Numbered from the stretch's first letter, positions 46,001-58,061 are shown. The stretch is 64,000 nt of DNA from Pseudomonas sp. RIT623 (GCF_004519305.1 NZ_SOZA01000015.1:43420-107419); one strand, 5' to 3'. Program-made: numbers and translations. Notes: generated by a model not told the origin, from the letters alone.

Positions 46001-49000
46001 CAGCCTCGCGCTCCTGTTTGTGCAGGGTTTGCAGGCGCAGCTCCTGGGCGGCTTCGTCGAGGCCGCGCCAGTCCTGGTAGTCCACCGCCAACTTGCCTGG
46101 CTTGTGGATGATCTGCAGCATCGCCTCGCCGGCGTTCCAGCTGAACGAGGCGCGCAAGGCCTCATGCCGCGCCACCACGGCCTGCCAGGCCAGGGTGAAG
46201 CGTTCGGGGTCCAGGGCACTGTTGATCCGGTAGCGGTCCTGCATGTAGTACAGGCCAGTGCCCGGCTCCAGCAAGGTGTGCAACAACAGGCCTTCCTGCA
46301 TCGGCGTCAGCGGGTAGACATCCTCGATCTCGGCGGCCGGCACCGGCAGCGCGTCGATCTGCTCCTGGGTAAGTTGCGCCAGCGGGAAGTCCGACGGCGT
46401 GAAGCTGCCGTTGCCCTCGGCCAGGCAGTGCGCGACCAGGGCCAACAGCTCCTGGCGATAGGCATCGGCCAACTCGGCGATGGTCGACGCTTCGAAGCGC
46501 TCGGCGCTGAACGTCCAGCGCAGCTGCAAGGCACCGCCATACACCTGGCCGTCGACGCTGAGCCAGTTCGCCAGCGCAGCATCCAGGTCGTGGGCCTGCC
46601 CCGCCGGGGCATCCAGCGGCTGAAACAACGCCGCGGCGTCGAATTGCTGGTCGAACTGGCCGAGGTAGTTGAAGGTGATGCGCGCCTGGGGCAAGGCCGC
46701 CATGCGCTCGCGCACAGCCTGGTCGGCCAGGTAGCGCAGCACGCCATAACCCAGGCCCTTGTGCGGTACCTGGCGCAACTGCTCCTTGATGCCCTTGATC
46801 GACGCCGCCCGCGCCGCTTCGTCTTCACCTTGGGCGGGGCTCAGGCTCAGCGGATAGGCATTGGTGAACCAACCCACGCTGCGGGTCAGGTCCATATCCT
46901 CGAACAGCCCATCGCGGCCATGACCTTCGAGCTGCACCAGCACCTGGTCAGTACCGACCCAACGGCACAGGGTGCGCGCCAGGGCGGTCAGCAGCAGGTC
47001 ATTGACCTGGGTGTGATAGGCCGCCGGGGCCTGTTGCAGCAACTGTCGGGTCTGCTCGCAATCCAGTTCGATCGCCAGGCTCTGGGCATGGCGCTGCAAA
47101 TTGCCGCCCTGAGGATGGTCGCAGGGCAGCTCGAGGCGCGCGTCGCCCAATTGGCTTTCCCACCAGCTCAGCTCGTCGCGCAGCGAGTCGCTACCGGCAT
47201 AGCTGGCCAGGCGCGCCGCCCAGTCGCCCATGGCGTGGGTCTTGGCCGCCAGCGCTTGACCGCGGTACAGCGCCTGCAGGTCTTCCAGCAGCACGCGCCA
47301 GGACACACCGTCGACCACCAGGTGATGGATCGCCAGCAACAGGCGTTGCCCGCCCTGGGCGTCGGTCACCAGCAAGGCGCGCAACAGCGGCCCCTGGTCA
47401 AGGTCGAGGCTGCGCTGCACATCGGTATACAGTGCCTGGCAGTCCGCGAAATCGCTGACCGTGGCGGTCCATAGCAGGGGCTGGGCGACCAGCTGAGCGT
47501 AGTCGCCCTGCCAGCGGCCATTGGCCTGGCTAAACCGTAGGCGCAGGCTGTCGTGGTGCGCCACCAACGCGCCAAGCGCCTGTTCCAGCAGCTCGGCCTG
47601 CAACGGCTGGCGTGCCTCCAGCAGCACCGCCTGGTTCCAGTGCTGCGGTTGCGCCACCTCGCTGTCGAAGAACCAGTGCTGGATCGGCGTCAGGCCGGTG
47701 CGTCCCTGGCGTGCTCCTTGTTCTATGTCGCTGGGCGCCGCGCTGCGGGTCACCACCGCCGCCAGGGTCTGGATGGTCTGGTGCTGGAACAGGTCGCGCG
47801 GGGTGAATTGCAGGCCCAGCTGGCGGGCACGGCTGACCACCTGGATCGACAGGATCGAGTCGCCGCCCAGTTCGAAGAAGTTGTCCTGCACGCCGATGCG
47901 CGAAACGTTGAGTACCTCGTGCCAGACCTGCGCCAGCTGGCTTTCCAGCTCGTTGGCCGGGGCCTGGTAGTGCTGACGCGCCTGTTCCAGGTCTGGGGCC
48001 GGCAACGCCCGGCGGTCGAGCTTGCCATTGCCCATCAGCGGCAGGCGCTCGAGCAGTACCAGGTGGGCCGGCACCATGTAGTCCGGCAGTTGCAGGCGGG
48101 CATCGGCCTTGACCGCTTCGCGCAGCAGGGCCTGGGCCTCGCTGTCGCCAGTCGCCTGCCGGCACACCAGATAACCTACCAGTTGCTTGCCGCCTGGCAG
48201 GTCGAGGGCCAGGACCACGGCTTCGTCGACATCCGCGTGCGCTTGCAGGCTGCTCTCGATTTCACCGAGCTCGATACGGTAGCCACGGATCTTCACCTGC
48301 TGGTCGGCGCGGCCGATGTACTCCACCAGCCCGTCGGCGCGCAGCCGCACCAGGTCGCCGGTGCGGTACAGGCGCCCACCGTCAGGGCTGAACGGGTCGG
48401 CGACGAAGCGCTCGGCGCTGAGCCCCGGGCGGTCATGGTAGCCCTGGGCCAGGCCGGCGCCACCGATGTACAACTCACCGATACCGCCCTGCGCCAGCAA
48501 GGCCAGGTCCTCGTCGAGGATATAGGCGCTACGGGCACCGATCACCCGGCCAATCGGCACGCTGCCGGCGTCGATGGGTAGCGTTTCAGGCGCCAGGCAA
48601 GCCAACGGCATGACCACCGTTTCGGTCGGGCCATAGGCATTGAAGAACTGCTGCGGCGTGAACGCCTGGCGAATGCGCTGCAGGTGTTCGCCGGTCAAGG
48701 CTTCGCCGCCGGTGATCACCAGCCGCACGGGCAGTTGTTCGCCTTGCATGGCCAGGTGTTGGGCCAGCTGGCTGCCGTAGCTTGGGGTGAATCCGAGAAT
48801 GCTGACCTGCTGGGAGCGCACCAGTTGGCATATTTCCTCGGCGTCCCATTGACCCTGGGCGCGCAGCACCACACGGGCGCCACACAGCAAGGGGGTCAGC
48901 AGCCGCTCGCTGGCGGCGTCGAAATTGATCGAATAGAAGTGCAGTTCGCAGTCGTCGCTGCGCATGCCAAATTCGGCGATCACCGCCTGGCAGTGCATGG

Positions 49001-52000
49001 CGATCTCGCCATGGCTGACCACCACGCCCTTGGGCTTGCCGGTGGAACCGGAGGTGTAGATCAGGTAGGCCTGATGCTGCGCCAGGTTGAGGTTGTCCAG
49101 CGGCGCGTCGCTGTAGGCCGACAGGCTAGCGGCATCGTCCTCCAGGCACCAGCTGGCCACGCCCTCGGGCAATGGCGCCAGGCGCTCGAGCAGTTCACGC
49201 TGGCCGAGCAACAGGCCCAGGCGGCTGTCCTCGATCATGTAGCGCAGGCGGTCGAGTGGGTATTCCGGGTCCAACGGCACATAGGCGCCACCGGCCTTGA
49301 GGATCGCCAGCAGGCCGACCACCATTTCCAGCGAGCGCTCCAGCGCCAGGCCGACGCGCACCTGCGGACCGACCCCGCGCTCGCGCAGGGCGCGGGCCAG
49401 GCGGTTGGCCTGCTGGTCCAGCTCGGCGTAGCTCAGGTGCTGGCCGGCGAAGGTCAATGCCAGGGCTGCGGGAGTGCGTTCGGCCTGGGCGGCGAACAGG
49501 CCGTGCAGGGTCTGGTCGAGGGTGAAATCCTGGGCGCCCTGGAGCTGGCCGATCAGGCGCTGCTGCTCGGCCGCGCCGAGCATCGGCAGTTCGCACAGGC
49601 GCTGGGCCGGGTTGTCGAGCAAGGCCACCAGCAGCTGCTGCCAGTGCTCGGCCATGCGCGCGATACGCGGCTCGTCGAACAGGTCGCGGCTGTAGGTGAA
49701 GCAGCAGCCCAGGCGGCCGTCGAGGTCGGTGACCTCCAGGTACAGGTCGAACTTGGTGGCGCTGGCGTCGTTGACCAGGTAGTCGACCTGCATGCCGGCC
49801 AGCTCGCGGCTTTGCTGGAACGCCCAGCGCTGTACGTTGCACATCACCTGGAACAGCGGGTTATAGGCACTCGAGCGCGGCGGCTGCAAGGCTTCGACCA
49901 ATTGATCGAACGGCAGGTCCTGGTGCGACTGGCCTTCGATGATGGCCTGGCGCACCTGCTCGAGCAGCGCTTGGCCGCTCATCTGCCCGTCCAGCTCGCA
50001 GCGCAGCACCTGAGTGTTGAGGAAGGCGCCGATCAGCCCCTCGCTCTCCGGGCGGATGCGATTGGCCACTGGCGCGCCGATGCGCAGGTCGCGCTGACCG
50101 CTATAGCGGTGCAGCAGCGCGGCCAGGGTGGCGGTCATGGTCATGAACAGGGTCAGGCCCTGCTGGCTGTTGAAGGCATGCACGCGCTGGACCAGCGCCG
50201 GGTCCAGATCGAAGCGGTACAGCGCGCCACGGTGGCTCTGCACCGCCGGGCGCGGCCGGTCGGCCGGCAGTGCCAGCACCGGGTGCTCAGCGCCCAGGCG
50301 CGCCTGCCAGTAGGCCAGTTGCCGGGCGCCCTCGCCGCCTTCGAGCCACTGGCGCTGCCACACGCTGTAGTCCAGGTACTGCACCGCCAGCGGCGCCAAC
50401 GGCGACTCGCGCTCATCGACGAAAGCCTCGTACAGCTCGCCCAGTTCGCGGGCGAAGATATCCATGGCCCAGCCTTCGGTGACGATATGGTGCAGGGTCA
50501 GCACGAAGTAGTGCTCGCGCTCGCCGGCCTTGACCAGGCAGGCACGCAGCAGCGGCCCGCGCTCCAGGTCGAACGGCTGGTGCGCCTGGTCGTCGGCCAG
50601 CTGCTGCAGGCGCTGCTCGCGCGCCTCGGCGTCGATGCCGCTGAAGTCGTGCCATGCCAGTTGCAGGTTGCTGTCGTCGGCCACGCACTGGTAGGGCTTG
50701 CCGTCGATGCTGGGGAAGGTGGTGCGCAGGGTTTCGTGGCGCACGATCAGCGCTTGCAGGGCGCGCTCGAAGGCGTCCACGTGCAGCGCGCCGCGCAGGC
50801 GGGCCATGCCACCGACGTTGTAGGCCGGGCTGTCCGGCTCCATCTGCCAGAGGAACCACATGCGCTGCTGCGAGTAGGACAGCGGAACCGCCTGGCGGCG
50901 GTCGACCCGGGCGATGGCGCCTTGCTGGTTACGCGCGCCACTGTCCTGCAGGCGGGCGATCTCGGCACAGAACGCGCCCAGTTCGCTGGCCTCGAACAAG
51001 GCCTTGAGCGGCAGCTCGACATCCAGCGCCTGGCGGGTACGCGAGACGATCTGGGTGGCCAGCAACGAGTGACCGCCCAGGGCGAAGAAATCATCCTGCA
51101 GGCCAATGCGCGGCAGGTTCAGCACCTCGCGCCAGATCGCCGCGACCTGCTGTTGCAGCGCCGACTGCGGCTCGACATGTTCGCGCTGCTGCCATACCGG
51201 GGCCGGCAGCGCCTTGCGCTCGACCTTGCCGCTTGGCCCCAGGGGCATCTGTGCCAGGTGGATCAGTTGCGCTGGCACCATGTAGGCCGGCAGGTGCTCG
51301 GCCAGGGTGGCGAGCAAGGCGGCGGTCTGTTCGACTCCGCTGTAGTAGCCCACCAACTGTGCAGCCACGGCATCCTTGTGGATCAGCACCAACGCCTGCT
51401 CGACGCCTGCCTGGGACAGCAGCACGGCTTGGACCTCTTCAGGCTCGACACGGAAGCCACGCACCTTCACCTGCTGGTCAAGGCGCCCGAGGTAATCCAG
51501 CGCGGCGCTGCCCACCTGCCAGCGGGCTCGGTCGCCGCTGCGGTACAGCCGTGCGCCATCACCGTCGGGCTGGGGCACGAAACGTTCGGCGGTCAGGCCG
51601 GCACGGCCAAGGTAACCACGGGCCAGGCCCGCGCCGCCCAGGCACAGCTCGCCCGGCACACCCGGCGCGGTCAGTTCGAATTCATCGTCCAGCACCCGGC
51701 ACAGCACATTGCCCAACGGCCGGCCGATCGGCGAGCGCTCGCCGTCGCTGGCCTGGCAGTGCCAGTGGGTGACGTTGATCGCGGTCTCGGTCGGCCCATA
51801 GCGGTTGTGCAGTTGCACTTGGGGCAGCAGTTGCAGCACACGGTCGCGCAGCGCCGCGGACAACGCCTCGCCGCCGGAGAACAAGCGGCGCAGGCTGCTG
51901 CAACCGGCGGCCAGCGGTTCCTGTACGAACACCTGGAGCAACGGCGGCACGAAGTGCAGCGTGGTCACCCCATGCTGCTGGACCAACTGCGCGATACGCT

Positions 52001-55000
52001 GCGGATCGCGGTGCTCGCCAGGGCCGGCCAGCACCAGCTTGCAGCCGCTGAGCAGTGGCCAGAAGCACTCCCACACCGACACGTCGAAGCTGATCGGCGC
52101 CTTCTGCATCAGCACGTCGCTGGCGTCCAGCGCGTAGGCCTGCTGCATCCAGTGCAGGCGCTCGACCAGGGCGGCATGGGTGTTGCCCACGCCCTTGGGC
52201 TGGCCGGTGGAACCGGAGGTGTAGATCACATAGGCCAGGTTGTCGCCATGCAAGCGCAGGCCCGGAGCCTGGCTCGGCCAGCTGTCCAGGTGCAACTGGT
52301 CGAGGGCGATGGCGCTGACGCCGTCGACCTGGGGCAGCGTGTCGAGCAGGTCGCTGTGGCTGAGCAGCAGGCCGGCCTTGCAGTCGGCGAGCATGTAGGC
52401 CAGGCGCTCGGCCGGGTAGTCGGTGTCGAGCGGCACGTAGGCGCCGCCGGCCTTGAGGATCGCCAGCAAACCGACCAGCAGCTGTGGCGAGCGCTCCAGG
52501 GCGATGGCCACGCAGGTATCGGGGCCGACGCCCTTGTCGCGCAGGTAGTGCGCCAGGCGGTTGGCCTGCTGGTGCAGCTCGGCATAGTCGAGCTGGCCGC
52601 CGTCCCAGACCAACGCGGTGCGCTCGGGGGTCTGCCGGGCCTGCTCGTTGAGCTGCTCGACGACCAGCCCGGGCGCGCTGGCCATCGGGGCTTGGCCCCA
52701 ACTCAGCAGTTGCGCACGGCTCTGCTCATCCAGCAGTTGCACTTCGCCAAGGGCGAGGTCCGGCACGGCGCAGACTTGCTCCAGCAACGCCAGCAGATGG
52801 CCGGCCAGGCGCTGGACGGTGGCGGGTTCGAATAACCCGACGGCGTAGTCGAAAGCCAGCGTCAGGCGGCCCTGGTGGTCTTCCTCGCTGTGCAGTTGCA
52901 GGTCGATCTTGGCTTCGCGACTGTGCCACGGCAGTTCCTCGGCCAGCAGGCCGGGCAGCCGACGCAGGGCCGACAGGTCGCGTTGCTGGTGGTTGAACAT
53001 GACCTGGAACAGCCCTTGCTCGCGGGCCTGCGGCAGCGCTTCGAGCAACTGCTCGAACGGCAGGTCCTGATGCGCCTGGGCCTCCAGGGTCGCCTGGCGC
53101 ACCTGGCCCAGCAGTTGGGCAAATGGCAGGCGGCCATCGAGCTCGGCGCGCAGCACCTGAGTGTTGATGAAGAAACCGACCATGCCTTGGGTTTCCTGGC
53201 GCGGGCGGTTGGCGTTGGGCACGCCGACGCGGATATCGCCCTGGCCGCTGTAGCGGTGCAGCAGCGCTTGCCAGCCGGCAAGCAGGACCATGAACAGGCT
53301 GGCCTGCTGGTCACGGGCCAGGTCCTTGAGGGCAGCGCCAAGCTTGGTCGGCACCTTGACGCTCAGACGCGCGGCACGCCGATCGCGCAGGCTGGCCCGC
53401 GGCTGGTCGGTGCACAGGTCGAGCACCGCCAGCTCGCCGTCGAGCTTGGCTTGCCAGTACGCCAGTTGGCGGGCGCTTTCGCCGTCGGCCAGCCACTGGC
53501 GCTGCCAGTTGCCGTAGTCGGCGTAGCCCAGAGGCAGTTCGGCCAGGCTCACCGGCTGGCCTTGGGCGGCGTACAGGCGGGCGAACTCGTCGAGCAGGAT
53601 ATTCAGCGACCAGCCGTCGGCAACGATATGGTGCAGGGTTACCCACAACTGGTGCTGCTCGTCGTCGAGGCGCGCCAGGGTCACCCGCAGCAGCGGCCCT
53701 TGGCGCAGGTCGAAGGGCTGTTGCGCTTCCTGCTCGCGGCGCGCCGCCACTTCGTCGGCCTCGAGGCCCTCCAGGTCCAGGCGCTGCACGCTGAGCGGCA
53801 GGCTCGGCAGGATGCGTTGCAGGGCCTGGCCATCGACCTCGTCGAAGACTGTGCGCAGGGATTCGTGGCGCGCCACCAAGGCCTGGAAGCTAGCCTGCAG
53901 GGCGTCCTCATCGAGCTCACCACGCAGGTGCAGGCCAGCCGGAATGTTGTAGGCGGCCGATTGCGGCTCAAGCTGCCACAGCAACCACAACCGATTCTGC
54001 GCCAGCGACTGGGCCAACGCCTGGTCACGGCCCTGGCGGTCGATGCGCCCGACGACGCTGTTGCCACCCGCGAGAATGGCCGCCACCGCGGCGCTGTAGT
54101 CGGCCAGGGTCGGCGCTTCGAACAGGGTTCGCAAACTCAGCTGGATACCGAGCTCATCACTCAACCGCGCGCTCACCTGGGTGGCGACGATGGAGTTGCC
54201 ACCCAACAGCAGGAAATGATCATCCGCCGCGACCGCTTCCACGCCCAGCAGCTCACGCCAGATAGCGGCGATACGCGCTTGCAAGTCGTCGCCGGTGGTA
54301 TTGGCGTTCGCTTGCGCCGGCGCAGACGGGAAACGCGCGTAGCAATCGAGGCTGCCGTCGTCCATGCGCAGGCGGCATGCCGAACGTTGCAGCTTGCCGC
54401 TGGAAGTCTTGGGCAAGGCTCCCGGATTGAGCAGCAGCACCACTGCCGGCGCCTGACGACAGGCATCGGCGATTACCCGGCGCAGCGTGTTGATCAACTC
54501 ATCGGGTTGACGGGCTTTCTGCACGTTGCGGCTGACCTCCACCGCCACGCCGATGCCCTCCTCGCCCTGGTCGTCGACGGCGAACACCGCCACCCGCCCC
54601 TTGCGCAGGTCGCCGACCTCGCGCTCCAGGGTCTTTTCCAGGTCTTGTGGGTAGAGGTTCTGGCCGCGGACGATCAGCATGTCCTTGAGCCGGCCGGTGA
54701 CGAACACTTCGCCGTCACGCATGAAGCCCAGGTCGCCGGTGCGCAGCCAGGTCTGGCCATCGCGCTCGACGAAGGTGCGGGCGCTAGCCTCGGGGTTGCG
54801 CCAGTAGCCCAGGGCGATGCTCGGGCCGGCCGCCCAGATTTCACCAACCTGGTTATCGCCCAGCGCCTCCAGGCGCTGCGGCTCGACAATGCGCACCGCG
54901 TGGCCCGGCTGCGGATAACCGCAACTCATCAGCACGCTGCCCTGGCCCGCTTCGGCGCGGTTGGCGGCGAATGCCTCGGCGTCCAGCTCCAGGGCGCCGA

Positions 55001-56036
55001 TGCCTTGGCCACGGCGGCTGCCGCTGACGAACAGGGTGGCCTCGGCCAGGCCGTAGCTGGCGAAGAAGCTGCTGGGCTCGAAGCCACAGGCGGCGAACTT
55101 CGCGGCAAAGGTCTCGAGGCTGTCCTGGCGAATCGGCTCGGAGCCGGAATAGGCCACGCGCCAACGGCTCAGGTCGAGTCCGGCCAGGGCCGATTCGCTG
55201 ACCCGCTCGCTGCACAGGCGGTAGGCGAAGTCAGGGCCACCGCTGATGGTGCCGCCATATTCGCTGATAGCCTGCAACCAGCGCAGTGGCCGGGCAAGGA
55301 AGTAGCCCGGCGACATCAGCACGCATGGCACGCCGCTGAAGATCGGCTGCAACAGGCCGCCGATCAGGCCCATGTCGTGGTACAGCGGCAGCCAGCTGAC
55401 GATCACGTCATCGGGGTTGAGGTCGATGCCGAAACCGTGGCGGATCAGTTGCTCGTTGGCCACCAGGTTGCCGTGGCTGACCTGCACGCCCTTGGGCAAC
55501 GCGGTGGAGCCAGAGGTGTATTGCAGGAAGGCGATGTCATGCCCCGCCAGCGACGGCTCGCGCCATTGCGCGGCGAGCTGCGGGTCCAGGCGGTCCACCG
55601 CCAGCAGGGTCGGGCCGTTATCCGCGGCCAGGGCATCAAGGCCCTGCAAACTGTCACACAACGCCTCTACGGTCAGCAGCAGGCGCGGCTCGGCGTCGGC
55701 GATGATCGACAGCAGGCGCTCCTGGTGGTGCTGGCGCGAGGATTCCGGCGGGTAGGCCGGCACGGCGATCACCCCGGCGTACAGGCAGCCGAAGAACGCC
55801 GCGACATAGTCCGGCCCGCTGGGGAACAGCAGCACGGCGCGCTCGCCAAAGCCGGCACGGGCCTGCAAGGCCGCGGCAATGGCGCGAGCGCGCTGGTCGA
55901 GGTCCCGGTAGCTGAGCACTGCCTGTTCACCGGGCGCGTCGGCGAGAAAGCGCAAGGCAATCCGCTCCGGGGTCTGGGCGGCGCGTTGCGCCAGGGCCTG
56001 GACCAGCGAGTGCGGGAGTTCGAAGGCGTCCGTCAT
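43089..56036 (-). CDS. pvdL: PvdL: pyoverdine chromophore non-ribosomal peptide synthetase
   Basis: 4315 residues (P. aeruginosa PvdL is about 4340). Domain order: N-terminal acyl-CoA ligase with [13 protein letters not shown] (about 1-590); carrier with GGNSIV; C (HHIVADGWS)-A-T, expected glutamate; C (HHIVTEGWA)-A-T, expected tyrosine; epimerisation domain ([10 protein letters not shown]) making D-Tyr; C (NHHILIDAW)-A-T for diaminobutyrate; final carrier GGHSLL. There is no thioesterase, so the chain passes to the next synthetase, which is not in this window. The last A domain reads D-I-W-E-L-T-A-D-D, the diaminobutyrate code. Start [11 protein letters not shown] (56034-56036) has CAGGAA upstream. 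A PvdS box lies 93 bp before it. Confidence 0.97.
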   Translation of the reverse strand: MTDAFELPHSLVQALAQRAAQTPERIALRFLADAPGEQAVLSYRDLDQRARAIAAALQARAGFGERAVLLFPSGPDYVAAFFGCLYAGVIAVPAYPPESSRQHHQERLLSIIADAEPRLLLTVEALCDSLQGLDALAADNGPTLLAVDRLDPQLAAQWREPSLAGHDIAFLQYTSGSTALPKGVQVSHGNLVANEQLIRHGFGIDLNPDDVIVSWLPLYHDMGLIGGLLQPIFSGVPCVLMSPGYFLARPLRWLQAISEYGGTISGGPDFAYRLCSERVSESALAGLDLSRWRVAYSGSEPIRQDSLETFAAKFAACGFEPSSFFASYGLAEATLFVSGSRRGQGIGALELDAEAFAANRAEAGQGSVLMSCGYPQPGHAVRIVEPQRLEALGDNQVGEIWAAGPSIALGYWRNPEASARTFVERDGQTWLRTGDLGFMRDGEVFVTGRLKDMLIVRGQNLYPQDLEKTLEREVGDLRKGRVAVFAVDDQGEEGIGVAVEVSRNVQKARQPDELINTLRRVIADACRQAPAVVLLLNPGALPKTSSGKLQRSACRLRMDDGSLDCYARFPSAPAQANANTTGDDLQARIAAIWRELLGVEAVAADDHFLLLGGNSIVATQVSARLSDELGIQLSLRTLFEAPTLADYSAAVAAILAGGNSVVGRIDRQGRDQALAQSLAQNRLWLLWQLEPQSAAYNIPAGLHLRGELDEDALQASFQALVARHESLRTVFDEVDGQALQRILPSLPLSVQRLDLEGLEADEVAARREQEAQQPFDLRQGPLLRVTLARLDDEQHQLWVTLHHIVADGWSLNILLDEFARLYAAQGQPVSLAELPLGYADYGNWQRQWLADGESARQLAYWQAKLDGELAVLDLCTDQPRASLRDRRAARLSVKVPTKLGAALKDLARDQQASLFMVLLAGWQALLHRYSGQGDIRVGVPNANRPRQETQGMVGFFINTQVLRAELDGRLPFAQLLGQVRQATLEAQAHQDLPFEQLLEALPQAREQGLFQVMFNHQQRDLSALRRLPGLLAEELPWHSREAKIDLQLHSEEDHQGRLTLAFDYAVGLFEPATVQRLAGHLLALLEQVCAVPDLALGEVQLLDEQSRAQLLSWGQAPMASAPGLVVEQLNEQARQTPERTALVWDGGQLDYAELHQQANRLAHYLRDKGVGPDTCVAIALERSPQLLVGLLAILKAGGAYVPLDTDYPAERLAYMLADCKAGLLLSHSDLLDTLPQVDGVSAIALDQLHLDSWPSQAPGLRLHGDNLAYVIYTSGSTGQPKGVGNTHAALVERLHWMQQAYALDASDVLMQKAPISFDVSVWECFWPLLSGCKLVLAGPGEHRDPQRIAQLVQQHGVTTLHFVPPLLQVFVQEPLAAGCSSLRRLFSGGEALSAALRDRVLQLLPQVQLHNRYGPTETAINVTHWHCQASDGERSPIGRPLGNVLCRVLDDEFELTAPGVPGELCLGGAGLARGYLGRAGLTAERFVPQPDGDGARLYRSGDRARWQVGSAALDYLGRLDQQVKVRGFRVEPEEVQAVLLSQAGVEQALVLIHKDAVAAQLVGYYSGVEQTAALLATLAEHLPAYMVPAQLIHLAQMPLGPSGKVERKALPAPVWQQREHVEPQSALQQQVAAIWREVLNLPRIGLQDDFFALGGHSLLATQIVSRTRQALDVELPLKALFEASELGAFCAEIARLQDSGARNQQGAIARVDRRQAVPLSYSQQRMWFLWQMEPDSPAYNVGGMARLRGALHVDAFERALQALIVRHETLRTTFPSIDGKPYQCVADDSNLQLAWHDFSGIDAEAREQRLQQLADDQAHQPFDLERGPLLRACLVKAGEREHYFVLTLHHIVTEGWAMDIFARELGELYEAFVDERESPLAPLAVQYLDYSVWQRQWLEGGEGARQLAYWQARLGAEHPVLALPADRPRPAVQSHRGALYRFDLDPALVQRVHAFNSQQGLTLFMTMTATLAALLHRYSGQRDLRIGAPVANRIRPESEGLIGAFLNTQVLRCELDGQMSGQALLEQVRQAIIEGQSHQDLPFDQLVEALQPPRSSAYNPLFQVMCNVQRWAFQQSRELAGMQVDYLVNDASATKFDLYLEVTDLDGRLGCCFTYSRDLFDEPRIARMAEHWQQLLVALLDNPAQRLCELPMLGAAEQQRLIGQLQGAQDFTLDQTLHGLFAAQAERTPAALALTFAGQHLSYAELDQQANRLARALRERGVGPQVRVGLALERSLEMVVGLLAILKAGGAYVPLDPEYPLDRLRYMIEDSRLGLLLGQRELLERLAPLPEGVASWCLEDDAASLSAYSDAPLDNLNLAQHQAYLIYTSGSTGKPKGVVVSHGEIAMHCQAVIAEFGMRSDDCELHFYSINFDAASERLLTPLLCGARVVLRAQGQWDAEEICQLVRSQQVSILGFTPSYGSQLAQHLAMQGEQLPVRLVITGGEALTGEHLQRIRQAFTPQQFFNAYGPTETVVMPLACLAPETLPIDAGSVPIGRVIGARSAYILDEDLALLAQGGIGELYIGGAGLAQGYHDRPGLSAERFVADPFSPDGGRLYRTGDLVRLRADGLVEYIGRADQQVKIRGYRIELGEIESSLQAHADVDEAVVLALDLPGGKQLVGYLVCRQATGDSEAQALLREAVKADARLQLPDYMVPAHLVLLERLPLMGNGKLDRRALPAPDLEQARQHYQAPANELESQLAQVWHEVLNVSRIGVQDNFFELGGDSILSIQVVSRARQLGLQFTPRDLFQHQTIQTLAAVVTRSAAPSDIEQGARQGRTGLTPIQHWFFDSEVAQPQHWNQAVLLEARQPLQAELLEQALGALVAHHDSLRLRFSQANGRWQGDYAQLVAQPLLWTATVSDFADCQALYTDVQRSLDLDQGPLLRALLVTDAQGGQRLLLAIHHLVVDGVSWRVLLEDLQALYRGQALAAKTHAMGDWAARLASYAGSDSLRDELSWWESQLGDARLELPCDHPQGGNLQRHAQSLAIELDCEQTRQLLQQAPAAYHTQVNDLLLTALARTLCRWVGTDQVLVQLEGHGRDGLFEDMDLTRSVGWFTNAYPLSLSPAQGEDEAARAASIKGIKEQLRQVPHKGLGYGVLRYLADQAVRERMAALPQARITFNYLGQFDQQFDAAALFQPLDAPAGQAHDLDAALANWLSVDGQVYGGALQLRWTFSAERFEASTIAELADAYRQELLALVAHCLAEGNGSFTPSDFPLAQLTQEQIDALPVPAAEIEDVYPLTPMQEGLLLHTLLEPGTGLYYMQDRYRINSALDPERFTLAWQAVVARHEALRASFSWNAGEAMLQIIHKPGKLAVDYQDWRGLDEAAQELRLQTLHKQEREAGFELLREAPFHLRLVRVDEARYWFMMSNHHILIDAWCRSLLMNDFFELYQALGEGRQATLPVPPRYRDYIGWLQRQDLAEARQWWQANLAGFERATAIPSDRPLRHDHAGDGMIVGDCYTRLEVSEGARLRELAQAHQLTVNTFAQAAWALTLARYSGERDVVFGVTVAGRPVSLPQMQRTVGLFINSIALRVQLPRPGERRSVRQWLQGLLERNMQLREYEYLPLVAIQECSELPKGQPLFDSLFVFENAPVETAVLDHAQHLNASSDSGRTHTNFPLTAVCYPGDDLGLHLSFDQRYFDFPTVERLLAEFKRLLLALVAGFDGEVDALPLLGAEEQRFLLEDCNRSAHPYALEQSYVELFEARVAAHPQRTVARCLEASYDYAGLNVAANRLGHALVAAGVAIDQPVALLAERGLALLGMIVGSFKAGAGYLPLDPGLPAARLQRIVELSRTPVLVCSAACAEQARQLLDEVAGVVRPKLLVWEEVQASNVASDNPGIHSAPDNLAYVIYTSGSTGLPKGVMVEQRGMLNNQLSKVPYLALDEQDVIAQTASQSFDISVWQFLAAPLFGATVQIVPNAIAHDPQGLLAHVEDTGITVLESVPSLIQGMLASDHQALDGLRWMLPTGEAMPPELAAQWLQRYPDIGLVNAYGPAECSDDVAFFRVDAASTQGSYLPIGTPTDNNRLYLLGEDQTLVPLGAVGELCVAGTGVGRGYVGDPLRTAQAFIPHPYGAPGERLYRTGDLARRRPDGVLEYVGRIDHQVKIRGYRIELGEIEARLHEQPQLRDAAVGVQEGVNGKHLVGYLVAHQGVAADADLLDQLKQRLRAELPEYMVPLHWGWFDSLPHNANGKLDRKALPAIDIGGQHSQAYLAPRDALEETLAGIWADVLKAERVGVRDNFFELGGHSLLATQIASRVQKALQLNVPLRAMFECSTVEELAGYVQGLQDSALDEDKVDRLSDLMAELEAL

Positions 56037-56129
56037 GGAATGTTCCTGCCAGTGTCTGGGTGAGTCGTGCCTGGCTGGCCCCGCGCATGACAGGCGGGCA
56101 GCGCTCGGCAGCCGGATGTACACAGGGGA

Positions 56130-56153
56130 ACGGATAAACCAGGGCAGAAATTA
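56130..56153 (-). promoter_or_regulatory. Iron-starvation (PvdS) box upstream of pvdL
   Basis: Minus strand TAATT (56153-56149), 16 bp, CGT (56132-56130). It differs from the TAAAT of the other boxes at one base; spacing is exact. It ends 93 bp before the start codon. Confidence 0.75.
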
Positions 56154-56250
56154 GCCCCGGGACAGGCCGACGCAAGCGGCAAGGTTGACGTGCTTCACAG
56201 TGTCAACGCTTAGAACTGAAATCAATCGAAACTCATTAACTTTCGTATTT

Positions 56251-56269
56251 GACAATCATTATCATTACG
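56251..56269 (+). promoter_or_regulatory. Fur box at the pvdS promoter
   Basis: GACAATCATTATCATTACG matches GATAATGATTATCATTATC at 15 of 19 positions by eye. It overlaps a likely -35 TTGACA (56249-56254), so Fur-Fe would block transcription of the sigma gene. Confidence 0.88.
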
Positions 56270-56344
56270 AATAGCTTGTCGCACGTCGTAGGAAGCATCC
56301 CTTCGGGCTGTGCTCCCTTTCCCCTCCGAGACAAGGTGATTTCC

Positions 56345-56872
56345 ATGGCGGAACAACTATCCACAAGTAAGTGCGATTCACCGTTACTCCAGGCGTTCGT
56401 CGACAACCGCAATATCCTGGTCAAGATCGCGGCACGCATCACCGGCTGCCGCTCACGCGCCGAGGATGTGGTGCAGGACGCGTTCTTCCGGCTCAGTGCC
56501 GCCCCGCAGATCACGTCATCGTTCAAGGCCCAGCTCAGCTACCTGTTCCAGATCGTGCGCAACCTGGCCATCGATCACTACCGCAAGCAGGCCATGGAGC
56601 TGAAGTACTCCGGCAGTGAAGAGGAGGGCCTGAACGTGGTCATCCAGAACGCCTCGCCCGAAGCCACCCACATCAACCTCGCCACCCTCGAACACATTGC
56701 CGCCTCGCTCAACGAACTGCCCGCGCGCACCCGCTATGCCTTCGAGATGTACCGGCTGCACGGCGTGCCGCAAAAGGACATCGCCAAGGAGCTCGGGGTC
56801 TCGCCGACGCTGGTCAATTTCATGATTCGCGATGCGCTGATCCACTGCCGCAAAAGCAGCCGCCTGGGCTGA
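56345..56872 (+). CDS. pvdS: PvdS/PfrI-type ECF sigma factor, activator of pyoverdine genes
   Basis: A 175-residue iron-starvation sigma factor. Region 2 motifs are VQDAFFRLSAAPQI and YLFQIVRNLAIDHYRKQAME; region 4 contains RTRYAFEMYRLHGVPQKDIA and GVSPTLVNFMIRDAL. This is the pattern of PvdS of fluorescent pseudomonads (PfrI in P. putida). It directs RNA polymerase to TAAAT-N16-CGT promoters, five of which are in this window. Start ATG 56345 with AAGGTGA upstream. Its own promoter has a Fur box, so it is made under iron limitation. Anti-sigma FpvR is not encoded here. Confidence 0.95.
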   Translation: MAEQLSTSKCDSPLLQAFVDNRNILVKIAARITGCRSRAEDVVQDAFFRLSAAPQITSSFKAQLSYLFQIVRNLAIDHYRKQAMELKYSGSEEEGLNVVIQNASPEATHINLATLEHIAASLNELPARTRYAFEMYRLHGVPQKDIAKELGVSPTLVNFMIRDALIHCRKSSRLG

Positions 56873-56883
56873 CTGCACAGTTC

Positions 56884-56970
56884 GCCGCCAAGCCGGCTCC
56901 TACACAGTTCCCACCACGACCCCGTAGGAGCCAGCCTTGCTGGCACAGCAGGCAACGCCGAGTCCTACAG
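56884..56970. repeat. REP pair downstream of pvdS
   Basis: TTCGCCGCCAAGCCGGCTCCTACA and GTAGGAGCCAGCCTTGCTGGC lie in opposite orientation about 20 bp apart, followed by a GAGTCCTACAGGG remnant. Same family as the tandem units at 42.8 kb. Located between convergent pvdS and the acetyltransferase gene. Confidence 0.8.
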
Positions 56971-56981
56971 GGCAGCGCGTC

Positions 56982-58001
56982 TCACGCCAAGGTACAGCGA
57001 TCGAAGAACCGCTCACGCCCCAGGATCATCAGCGCCGCACGCTTGTGCGGGAAATCGAATTCCTTCTCGCAGTGGAAGCACTGGTCGTGCATGTAGCCGA
57101 TCATCTTGCCGTTGTCGGCGCGCGGTTCGGCCACCACCCGCTGGGTGCGCGGGTCGTCGAGGAACAGGTAGTGGACCAGCGCCGACAGCCAGCTAGCCAC
57201 CTTGTGCGGCCCGCGGTGTGCCTCTTCCCCCACCAGCATATGGACGCCACGGTCGTAGTCGTCGGCCGGGTAGAACGGCGCGATACGGTCTTCCTTGGCC
57301 CAGTAGGCCTCGAAATAGGCAAAGGGCTCATCGTCGAAGCAGCCGACCAGGGTCAGGGTATGCGGGTCCTGCTCGAGCTTGCCGAGGTATTCGCGGTGCT
57401 GCGCCAGCGTGCCGCCCTCCTGCCAGAACTGCGCAACCCGCGGGTTGTTCTGCCAACGATTGAAACGCTCCAGATCCTGTTCGATCTCCAGGGTGCGCAA
57501 CGACACCCAGGCCCCCAGGCGTGCGTCGAACCGCCGGTACACCTCGCCGCGCGGCTTGGGCGCACGGCGTGGGTGACGCTTGCCTTGGCTGATCTGCATC
57601 TGCTGCGGGTAGACATCGGCCCGCGACTCACCCAGCCACGGCTGAGGCAATTGCCAGAACAACGCGCGCTCGCACAGGTACTGCCCCGGCGCCTCACCCG
57701 GCACCAACAAGCCGCTGGCCAGGGCCTGCGACTGCACATCAGACAAGTGCCAGACCAGGCGCTGACATCCTGGATCACGGGACAGCAACCAGTAACAGGC
57801 CGCCCACAACGCCTGTTCAGGGCGCTCAGGGCAAAGCTGCTCGAGGTGCACATGCAGCGCCTCTTCCGGCGCCAGGCGCACGCCGATCAACGGCCGCCCT
57901 TCCAGGGCGAGACTCAGGCGGCAATCGCCCTCGTCGGCATGCAGGGTGCGCCACCGGGGTGCGCAAAGGGGGGGCGTAGCGGCATCGAACGGCATGATCA
58001 T
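56982..58001 (-). CDS. IucB-like N-acetyltransferase for siderophore synthesis (PvdYII-like)
   Basis: A 339-residue protein whose second half (about 170-335) is an IucB/RhbD-type GNAT domain: RFNRWQNNPRVAQFW, FEAYWAKEDRIAPFY, GVHMLVGEEAHRGPHKVASW, RVVAEPRADNGKMIGYM and FHCEKEFDFPHKRAALM. These enzymes acetylate an N-hydroxylated side chain (hydroxylysine in aerobactin, hydroxyornithine in some pyoverdines). Pyoverdine clusters containing N-acetyl-hydroxyornithine carry such a gene (PvdYII), and the perfect PvdS box 36 bp upstream places it in this regulon. The substrate is inferred. M at 57995 is an alternative start. Confidence 0.85.
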   Translation of the reverse strand: MIMPFDAATPPLCAPRWRTLHADEGDCRLSLALEGRPLIGVRLAPEEALHVHLEQLCPERPEQALWAACYWLLSRDPGCQRLVWHLSDVQSQALASGLLVPGEAPGQYLCERALFWQLPQPWLGESRADVYPQQMQISQGKRHPRRAPKPRGEVYRRFDARLGAWVSLRTLEIEQDLERFNRWQNNPRVAQFWQEGGTLAQHREYLGKLEQDPHTLTLVGCFDDEPFAYFEAYWAKEDRIAPFYPADDYDRGVHMLVGEEAHRGPHKVASWLSALVHYLFLDDPRTQRVVAEPRADNGKMIGYMHDQCFHCEKEFDFPHKRAALMILGRERFFDRCTLA

Positions 58002-58037
58002 GGCTCACGGTAAGTGAAAGAAGGCTCACTCCTGTGA

Positions 58038-58061
58038 ACGTGACCCGCCCCAGGCAATTTA
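58038..58061 (-). promoter_or_regulatory. Iron-starvation (PvdS) box upstream of the acetyltransferase
   Basis: Minus strand TAAAT (58061-58057), 16 bp, CGT (58040-58038). It overlaps the last codon of the upstream solute-binding protein gene (stop ends at 58059) and ends 36 bp before the acetyltransferase start. Confidence 0.85.

Larger units (their letters stand above)
56037..56344. other. Divergent promoter region pvdL / pvdS
   Basis: A 308-bp region holding the pvdL iron-starvation box on one side and the Fur-controlled promoter of the sigma gene on the other (listed separately). No gene. Confidence 0.8.

Noticed and set aside
43575..56063. Three very long plus-strand reading frames opposite pvdL (about 1299, 1383 and 1062 codons)
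   Set aside because: They are antisense to confidently identified NRPS domains and arise from high GC at third codon positions. Their predicted proteins are low-complexity (Gln, His, Arg, Ala) and match no fold.
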